From positions 1 to 9,398 of the forward strand of contig JASBZE010000066.1 of the NCBI GenBank assembly GCA_029983575.1: DNA of 9,398 nt, written 5' to 3'. The notes under the pieces were generated by a model. That model was given only the letters and a program-made list of their open reading frames with translations, was not told the origin of the DNA and did no database searches. Below are positions 5,363 to 9,398 of this stretch, piece by piece. Positions within the stretch are counted from its first letter, which is position 1, and the number at the start of each line of letters is the position of its first letter. This DNA is from Peptostreptococcaceae bacterium. Lineage in GTDB: Bacteria > Bacillota > Clostridia > Peptostreptococcales > Peptostreptococcaceae. A program made the translations under genes and the position numbers.

Positions 5363-6625
5363 TGGAGAATTGGGGACTCTAATCTTAGTAGATTAAGGGA
5401 GATGTTTGAAAGAAGTTCTATTGATGAAGATTTTATGGAAATTGTCGATGATGATAGATTTTTTGATGATATAAATTCGACTGAATGCGACAAAACGACT
5501 GAATGCGTCAAAAAGACTGAATGCGTGAAAAAGACTGAATGCGACAAAGTTGATGCAGGCAAAACTGAGCCTGCTCTAAATTGGGGTGAGATTGCCGATT
5601 ACAATCGCCTAATTCCGAGATACAACCCCGCACTTGAAATTTTTTTAAATATACTTTTCCCAAAAAATCTAAACTGTATCTCCTGCAAAAAGCCTATCAG
5701 CAAGTCAAACTCCTACTCACTGTGCAAGGATTGCTTTGGAAAAGTAGGGCTTTTAAAATATACATGCAGCAGGTGCTCAAAGCCTATTGAGAGGAAGTTT
5801 TTTGATAAAGACGATAGCGAGGATAGAATAGAAAATAGAATAAAAGGCAGTATAAAAGCCAGTACAAAAGCAAGTACAAAAGATAGAATAAAAGGTAGTA
5901 CAAAAGCAAGTACAGAAGAAAGAATAAAAGGCAGAAAAGAAAGTAGTATAAAAGGCAGAAGAGAAAGTAGTCGGGAAATAACTATAGATGCTAGGGAAAG
6001 ACTTCTTAGTAGGTTTTCCTATAAAAACAGGGAAAATCGATTAAGTTATATGAATGATGGGTGTGATTTTTGTAGGGGGAGAAATTTTACATTTGACAAA
6101 AATATTTCGTGTTTTACATACAATGAAGTCAGCACGAGTTTTATACTGCCATTCAAATATAGTAGGAAGACTTTTTTGGCGGAGATTACTTCCAAAATAA
6201 TGATAGAGAAGCTAAAATTTGAAAACGAGATCGGAAATATCAATTTAAATGAGATAGATTATATTATGGCAGTTCCGCTTTCTGATAAGCGGATTAAAAA
6301 GAGGGGTTTCAATCAGAGTGAGATTCTAGCTAGGGAAATTTCTCATTATTTTGCCATACCGTATTTTTCTGGGCTTAAGAGAACGAAAAACACCAAGAGG
6401 CTTTTTTCTTTGAATATGGACGAGAGGAAAAAAGAGCTTGAGGGAGCTTTTTCTGTGGATGAAAAAGCCTATTTATTTGATTTGTCTAATATATTAAAAA
6501 ACTCAAATGTGTTATTGGTTGACGATATTTTTACTACGGGGAGCACTCTTGATGAGATTTCAAAGGAGCTTAAAAAAGTTGAAGTTGCCCATATATACAC
6601 GATGACAGTGCTTATCAAAAATTAG
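5357..6625 (+). CDS. comF: ComF-family phosphoribosyltransferase-like protein with repeat insertions
   Basis: This 422-aa protein is a ComF/ComFC homologue, a family needed for DNA uptake in transformable bacteria and often kept in others. Usual length is about 220-240 aa, so it carries some 190 extra residues. The recognisable parts are CxxC knuckles at C107/C110, C123/C126, C137/C140 and C236/C239 (putative zinc binding), KKRGFNQSEILA (314-325), and the PRPP-binding loop VLLVDDIFTTGST (385-397). The extra sequence is an acidic N-terminus with four Cys-containing hexapeptides (42-65), plus a basic tetrapeptide repeat block (157-204) that pushes the last CxxC about 95 residues away from the third. 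The frame is intact and the PRT core complete. The ATG at 5357 is preceded by an in-frame TGA at 5342, so no longer N-terminus is possible. Probably translated downstream of recD2. Confidence 0.88.
   Translation: MRWRIGDSNLSRLREMFERSSIDEDFMEIVDDDRFFDDINSTECDKTTECVKKTECVKKTECDKVDAGKTEPALNWGEIADYNRLIPRYNPALEIFLNILFPKNLNCISCKKPISKSNSYSLCKDCFGKVGLLKYTCSRCSKPIERKFFDKDDSEDRIENRIKGSIKASTKASTKDRIKGSTKASTEERIKGRKESSIKGRRESSREITIDARERLLSRFSYKNRENRLSYMNDGCDFCRGRNFTFDKNISCFTYNEVSTSFILPFKYSRKTFLAEITSKIMIEKLKFENEIGNINLNEIDYIMAVPLSDKRIKKRGFNQSEILAREISHYFAIPYFSGLKRTKNTKRLFSLNMDERKKELEGAFSVDEKAYLFDLSNILKNSNVLLVDDIFTTGSTLDEISKELKKVEVAHIYTMTVLIKN
5480..5551 (+). repeat. Four in-frame 18-bp repeats in comF (Cys-containing hexapeptide)
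   Basis: Four units (5480, 5498, 5516, 5534) share ACTGAATGCG and differ in the last eight bases. They encode TECDKT, TECVKK, TECVKK and TECDKV, residues 42-65, placing Cys at 44, 50, 56 and 62. High nucleotide identity indicates recent expansion by slippage or unequal crossover. Confidence 0.93.
5825..5968 (+). repeat. Twelve in-frame 12-bp repeats in comF (basic tetrapeptide)
   Basis: Twelve consecutive 12-bp units follow a consensus close to AGTAYAAAAGGC and encode RIEN, RIKG, SIKA, STKA, STKD, RIKG, STKA, STEE, RIKG, RKES, SIKG, RRES (residues 157-204). The block is strongly basic and low-complexity, hence probably disordered. It splits the zinc-knuckle part of the ComF fold from the final CxxC and PRT domain. 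Confidence 0.92.
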
Positions 6626-6638
6626 TGACAATGTTTCA

Positions 6639-6667
6639 TTGAAATATTGTGAAAAATATAGTAAAAT
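6639..6667 (+). promoter_or_regulatory. Promoter of the raiA-type RNA (TTGAAA - 17 bp - TAAAAT)
   Basis: TTGAAA (6639-6644) and TAAAAT (6662-6667) are separated by exactly 17 bp. The predicted transcription start, about 6674, falls at the first base pair of the closing stem of the downstream structured RNA (6675). It begins only 14 bp after the comF stop. Confidence 0.75.
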
Positions 6668-6674
6668 AAAGTTA

Positions 6675-6880
6675 CAGATATTTAGGTTTGTGGTTGTAAG
6701 TTCAGGCCAGTCGCAGGCAAAAGAATCCACGTAAGCGCATCTAAAAATTGATTCGTGATCATAGTGCGGCCTAGAAGTAAGACCTGCCGTGAAAAGCGAG
6801 ACAGTCAGTAGTGAGGCAAACCCGAGCGATAACTGCAGCAGGCGAGTGTGGGGGTAAAGACCAGGTCAACTAAATATCTG
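6675..6880 (+). ncRNA. raiA-motif structured RNA
   Basis: A 206-nt GC-enriched island in AT-rich DNA is closed by a perfect 11-bp stem: CAGATATTTAG (6675-6685) with CTAAATATCTG (6870-6880). Inside are no usable ORFs but many short complementary stretches and unpaired purine-rich strings such as GUAAG and GGGGGUAAAGACC, typical of a large folded RNA. The raiA motif is a structured RNA known from Clostridia and Actinobacteria, usually located upstream of raiA/hpf. Its biochemical function is unresolved, though I recall links to stress or developmental phenotypes in Clostridium. Here it lies between comF and hpf with its own promoter. Identification rests on location, size, closing stem and remembered motif appearance; no covariance search was possible. 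Confidence 0.82.
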
Positions 6881-6964
6881 TCTAATCGCATATTAATATT
6901 CAAAAAATTTCACATAATCAAATAAAAATGGTTATAAGAAGTTATTATGGGTATTTTACATTTA

Positions 6965-6985
6965 AATACATTAATATAATGTATT
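6965..6985. repeat. Perfect 9-bp inverted repeat
   Basis: AATACATTA (6965-6973) and TAATGTATT (6977-6985) are exact complements around ATA. All but two pairs are A-T and no T-run follows, so terminator function is doubtful. An operator site or 3' processing boundary for the raiA RNA transcript is possible. Confidence 0.4.
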
Positions 6986-7045
6986 GGTATGATGGATTGG
7001 TTATCTGACATAGATTGTACATTAATTAAACAAACTTAGAAGTTG

Positions 7046-7102
7046 ATTATATATTAATAAATCTATTATATATTAATAAATTAATTATATATTAATATAT
7101 CT
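7046..7102 (+). repeat. Three 19-bp AT-only tandem repeats
   Basis: Units at 7046, 7065 and 7084 share ATTATATATTAATA and differ only in the final five bases; a degenerate fourth copy follows from 7103. The array lies in the untranslated stretch upstream of hpf. TTGATT at 7043-7048 with TATATA 18 bp later is a possible promoter inside it, but in such AT-rich DNA this carries little weight. Confidence 0.75.
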
Positions 7103-7262
7103 ATTATTTATTAGTTATATATTAGTGAATTAACTATAATTGCTAAGCGTCGATATTATATCGATTACAATCGTTAAACATCGGTCGCGTTTTGTTTGAA
7201 AAATGGATGGACGATGTGATTGAATTTACCAATACCAGTACCAATCGAAGGGAGTTGTCTTT

Positions 7263-7802
7263 ATGAACATAATTTTAGCAGGAAAACACATCGAACTTAC
7301 TGACGGTATCAAGGCTTCAATCGAGAAGAAAATGAGTAAGCTAGAAAAGTTTATCAGCGATGACTCTGATGTGAAAGTCACTGTTAGCGCTAGAAAAGGA
7401 AGACATACCATTGAAGTTACTGTAATTTCAACAGACGGGGCTCTTGTTAGGGCTGAGGATACTGAGGATGATCTATACACAGCTATAGATAAGGTTATCG
7501 ACAAACTCGTAAAACAGATTAGAAGATATAAGTCTAAGATGAAGAGAAAACACCACGATAATAGAAGTATCAGGTATGAATTCAGCGAGGAGGTTGACGA
7601 CGACCAAGATGAGGAAGAAGAGGAATTCGTAATAGAGAGAAGAAAGAGGTTCAATGTCAAGCCAATGAGCGAAGAGGAAGCTGTTCTTCAAATGGAAATG
7701 CTAGGTCACGATTTTTATCTTTTCAAAAATGTTGAAGATAATGAAATAGCACTCGTTTACAAGAGAAGAAACGGCGGATATGGAATTATTGAGCAGTACT
7801 AA
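7263..7802 (+). CDS. hpf: Long-form ribosome hibernation promoting factor
   Basis: This 179-aa protein is the long HPF (RaiA/YfiA family) that binds the 30S decoding region and, through its C-terminal domain, dimerises 70S ribosomes into inactive 100S particles in stationary phase. The N-terminal domain (1-95, beginning MNIILAGKHIELTDGIK) shows the beta-alpha-beta-beta-beta-alpha pattern ending in the basic helix KQIRRYKSKMKRK. A very acidic linker (105-121, including DQDEEEEE) precedes the C-terminal dimerisation domain (RFNVKPMSEEEAVLQMEMLG, then FKNVEDNEIALVYKRRNGGYGII). Length and both domains are typical. Start is fixed by AAGGGAG at 7248-7254. A strong terminator follows the stop, so it ends its transcription unit. 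The raiA-motif RNA upstream is its usual neighbour. Confidence 0.97.
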   Translation: MNIILAGKHIELTDGIKASIEKKMSKLEKFISDDSDVKVTVSARKGRHTIEVTVISTDGALVRAEDTEDDLYTAIDKVIDKLVKQIRRYKSKMKRKHHDNRSIRYEFSEEVDDDQDEEEEEFVIERRKRFNVKPMSEEEAVLQMEMLGHDFYLFKNVEDNEIALVYKRRNGGYGIIEQY

Positions 7803-7848
7803 GATCGACAAGTACTATGATAGACAATTAAATATTACAATTAAATAA

Positions 7849-7879
7849 AAAAATACCTGGTCATCGGCCAGGTATTTTT
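7849..7879 (+). terminator. Strong intrinsic terminator after hpf
   Basis: AAAAATACCTGG (7849-7860) pairs perfectly over 12 bp with CCAGGTATTTTT (7868-7879) around TCATCGG. The A-run before and T-run after make it usable in both directions. It lies 46 bp after the hpf stop. Confidence 0.92.
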
Positions 7880-7882
7880 CCT

Positions 7883-7908
7883 ATATTGTGAACTAATATT
7901 GTGAACTA
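7883..7908 (+). repeat. Two tandem copies of a 13-bp repeat
   Basis: ATATTGTGAACTA occurs at 7883-7895 and again, identically, at 7896-7908, directly after the hpf terminator and about 50 bp before the DUF3841-type gene. It could be an operator pair for that gene or another slippage product. Confidence 0.75.
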
Positions 7909-7927
7909 ATGTAATAAATTTTGATCG

Positions 7928-7933
7928 TATAAT
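7928..7933 (+). promoter_or_regulatory. Candidate -10 box for the DUF3841-type gene
   Basis: A perfect TATAAT lies 25 bp upstream of the start codon at 7959, at a sensible place after the hpf terminator. No good -35 is present at 16-18 bp; TTGTGA (7899-7904), inside the 13-bp repeat, is 23 bp away. Weak or activator-dependent transcription would fit. Confidence 0.35.
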
Positions 7934-7958
7934 TTTTAGTGACGAAAAAGGGGAAGGT

Positions 7959-9254
7959 ATGAGAGTTTGGACAAAGCAAAACACGAGGATTTTAAAAAAT
8001 TTAAATAAAGATTGGCGACACGTGCCCGACGAGAGATTTATACTCAGTGATATGAGTGAGTACAAAGAAATAATGCTCGATTTGTACCGTTGGTTGGCAA
8101 AGCATTCTCCAAATCAGGTATACAGACCGGCGGATTCAAAATATCCGGTCTGGGTCGCACTATCTCAAGGAAGTCTCTATTTGCCGGAAGTTGGGTACTC
8201 GGTGATTGAACTAGAGGTTCCGGATGAGATGATAACTAGGATAAATGTAAGAAAATGGAGTTCGATACTTAATTACAGCTATATTTCAAGGGATAAAGAC
8301 GATGAACTAAATCACAGAAAAAAATTAAAAGAGATGGGAATTAGCGATACAAAGGCATATATGTCGCAGTTTTATCCGGACTTGAAGAAGGAAATCATAA
8401 AAAGCTGGGATGAACTTTTTAATTACGAAAACGATAGCGAAAAAGAACACTATTATGGAATTATTTGGGAGATTAGGGCTGAATGGATTGTTTCAATAGA
8501 TAAAAAGCCTTTTGAATATAAAGATTTGGTAGCACAAAAGGAGGACAAGACTGATAAGAATAGCTCAGTAGATATGAAATCTTCGGTGGACAAGAATAGC
8601 TCAGTAGATATGAAAAATTTGGGAGATAAAAATAGAACAGTAAATATGAATGAATTAGTAGATATAAATAAACCAGTAGATATGAATAATTTTTCGGATA
8701 AAGATTATCTGGTGGTCTATACAGATCAGGCGGATATAGTAGTCGAAAAATTGCTTAGAGATGGGGTTGTATATTCAAAGAGAGAATATTTAAAGAGAAA
8801 ATATGAGGAAAGTTTCAAGATTTTTGATACGGCTTATAGTTTTCTGACAAACATGATGTCTAAGCTAATAGAAAAACCTGAGCCCGCAAGCATGCCGTAT
8901 TTTGGTTTTTTAAATCAAAAGTTAGTAGAGAGGTACCCGGATACAAAAATACTAAAACTAAGGGTTCCTAAAAATGAACTTGTTTATTTTGACATGTTTG
9001 ACTGGAATACGATACTTAGATTGGAATATTTAGGAGAAGATGCCGAAGAATTTAATAAAAATCTGAGAGAAAGGGGAATAAAAAACTCATCAGATGCAAT
9101 GCTAACACATTTTTATCCGATGGAAAAAAGACAAATAGAAAAAAGCTGGGAAAAACTACTTGAACACTACAAAAATGAGGAAATAGAAACAATAAAGGAA
9201 GTACAAGTGGCATTGTGGCGGATAAAAACTGAATGGATAATCGAAATACTTTAA
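7959..9254 (+). CDS. Tandem DUF3841-like protein with a hexapeptide-repeat linker
   Basis: This 431-aa soluble protein of unknown function has no signal peptide or membrane segment. It consists of two homologous halves. Half 1 (1-181) starts RVWTKQ and contains YPVWVAL, VIELEVPDEM, SQFYPDLKKEIIKSWDELF and EIRAEWIVSI. Half 2 (252-431) starts VVYTDQ and contains ILKLRVPKNE, THFYPMEKRQIEKSWEKLL and RIKTEWIIEI. Each matches my memory of DUF3841, normally a single domain of about 180-200 aa. The best-kept shared segments are the FYP....IKSWE helix and the terminal R.EWI strand. The halves are joined by nine hexapeptides (199-252). The ATG is preceded by AAGGGGAAGG (7948-7957). It stands alone after the hpf terminator, so neighbours say little about function. 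Confidence 0.8.
   Translation: MRVWTKQNTRILKNLNKDWRHVPDERFILSDMSEYKEIMLDLYRWLAKHSPNQVYRPADSKYPVWVALSQGSLYLPEVGYSVIELEVPDEMITRINVRKWSSILNYSYISRDKDDELNHRKKLKEMGISDTKAYMSQFYPDLKKEIIKSWDELFNYENDSEKEHYYGIIWEIRAEWIVSIDKKPFEYKDLVAQKEDKTDKNSSVDMKSSVDKNSSVDMKNLGDKNRTVNMNELVDINKPVDMNNFSDKDYLVVYTDQADIVVEKLLRDGVVYSKREYLKRKYEESFKIFDTAYSFLTNMMSKLIEKPEPASMPYFGFLNQKLVERYPDTKILKLRVPKNELVYFDMFDWNTILRLEYLGEDAEEFNKNLRERGIKNSSDAMLTHFYPMEKRQIEKSWEKLLEHYKNEEIETIKEVQVALWRIKTEWIIEIL
8553..8714 (+). repeat. Nine in-frame 18-bp repeats linking the two DUF3841-like halves
   Basis: Nine 18-bp units encode DKNSSV, DMKSSV, DKNSSV, DMKNLG, DKNRTV, NMNELV, DINKPV, DMNNFS and DKDYLV (residues 199-252). Early units are nearly identical in DNA, notably GATAAGAATAGCTCAGTA, and later ones are progressively diverged. 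The linker is polar, probably flexible, and merges into the start of the second domain. Confidence 0.9.
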
Positions 9255-9352
9255 TATTATTTATAAAAAAGCCGTTTGGATTAACAAAGTAATAGTATCA
9301 TAAATACAGCAAAAACCTATCTAAAAACAATGAGCTAAAAAGATAACTGACA

Positions 9353-9392
9353 GTGAGGAGAGCGACCGTTACACAAAAGGGTCGCTCCCCAC
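9353..9392 (+). terminator. GC-rich hairpin at the window end
   Basis: GAGCGACC (9360-9367) pairs perfectly with GGTCGCTC (9380-9387) around a 12-nt loop. The stem extends outward, with a GA bulge, through GTG.G/C.CAC (9353-9357 with 9388-9392). It is by far the most GC-rich element outside the raiA RNA. No T-run follows on the + strand before the window ends, so it may be a terminator, a leader element of the next gene or another RNA structure. Confidence 0.4.
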
Positions 9393-9398
9393 TTCAAA

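Larger units (their letters stand above)
6881..7262 (+). other. 382-bp AT-rich leader between raiA RNA and hpf
   Basis: No gene and no convincing intrinsic terminator after the raiA RNA are visible. Contents are a perfect hairpin AATACATTA/TAATGTATT (6965-6985), a 19-bp tandem repeat (7046-7102), a palindrome CGATATTATATCG (7151-7163) within a cluster of TCG-containing half-sites (7147-7188), and a 6-bp repeat of TACCAA/TACCAG type (7227-7244) just before the hpf RBS. A TATAAT at 7135-7140 is a candidate -10 without a good -35. Confidence 0.5.

Noticed and set aside
5245..5562. Minus-strand 105-aa frame with HSV repeats
   Set aside because: It is the antisense reading of the 32-bp and 18-bp arrays, which happen to lack stops in that frame. 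No RBS or independent support exists.
6675..6880. tRNA, tmRNA or T-box identity for the structured RNA
   Set aside because: No cloverleaf with a GTTC-type arm and CCA end, no tmRNA tag frame, no T-box AGGGTGG sequence and no terminator/antiterminator pair are present. Location and closing stem favour the raiA motif.
7226..7691. Minus-strand Ser/Leu-rich frames opposite hpf
   Set aside because: They arise from the acidic and purine-rich hpf coding sequence. The + strand product is a textbook HPF.

Overview
This is low-GC, AT-rich DNA with AGA/AGG-dominated arginine codons, AGGAGG-type ribosome binding sites and TTGAAA/TATAAT-type promoters. Together with the recD2 - comF - (raiA RNA) - hpf order, this points to an anaerobic Firmicute of the Clostridia/Tissierellia type. 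The genus cannot be fixed from the window. All credible genes lie on the + strand.

Region 1 (1-1100) holds four small, closely packed acidic reading frames (241-1099), none with an assignable function. They look like an accessory cluster of the kind found beside toxin/immunity loci, but no toxin is visible. Region 2 (1100-1850) has no convincing gene. It holds a good promoter (1348-1377), two terminator-like hairpins, a diverged pair of 36-bp direct repeats 74 bp apart, and small ORF remnants. Region 3 (1851-2576) encodes a TatD-family metal-dependent hydrolase. Region 4 (2577-2949) is very AT-rich and carries three copies of a 36-39 bp direct repeat.

Region 5 is the housekeeping block. The RecD2-type helicase (2950-5184) is followed by six 32-bp tandem repeats that span the gap exactly up to the start of a very enlarged ComF-like phosphoribosyltransferase (5357-6625). 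Next come a promoter, a 206-nt structured RNA that I identify as a raiA-motif RNA (6675-6880), a long AT-rich leader with 19-bp repeats, the long-form hibernation promoting factor gene hpf (7263-7802), and a strong terminator (7849-7879). Region 6 (7959-9254) encodes a protein with two full DUF3841-like halves joined by nine hexapeptide repeats. The window ends in a GC-rich hairpin.

The most unusual theme is the density of short tandem arrays with different unit lengths (36/39, 32, 18, 12, 19, 13 and 18 bp). They lie between genes or in-frame inside inter-domain linkers, and they leave the recognisable domains intact. No CRISPR-Cas, transposase, integrase, tRNA or rRNA gene is visible.
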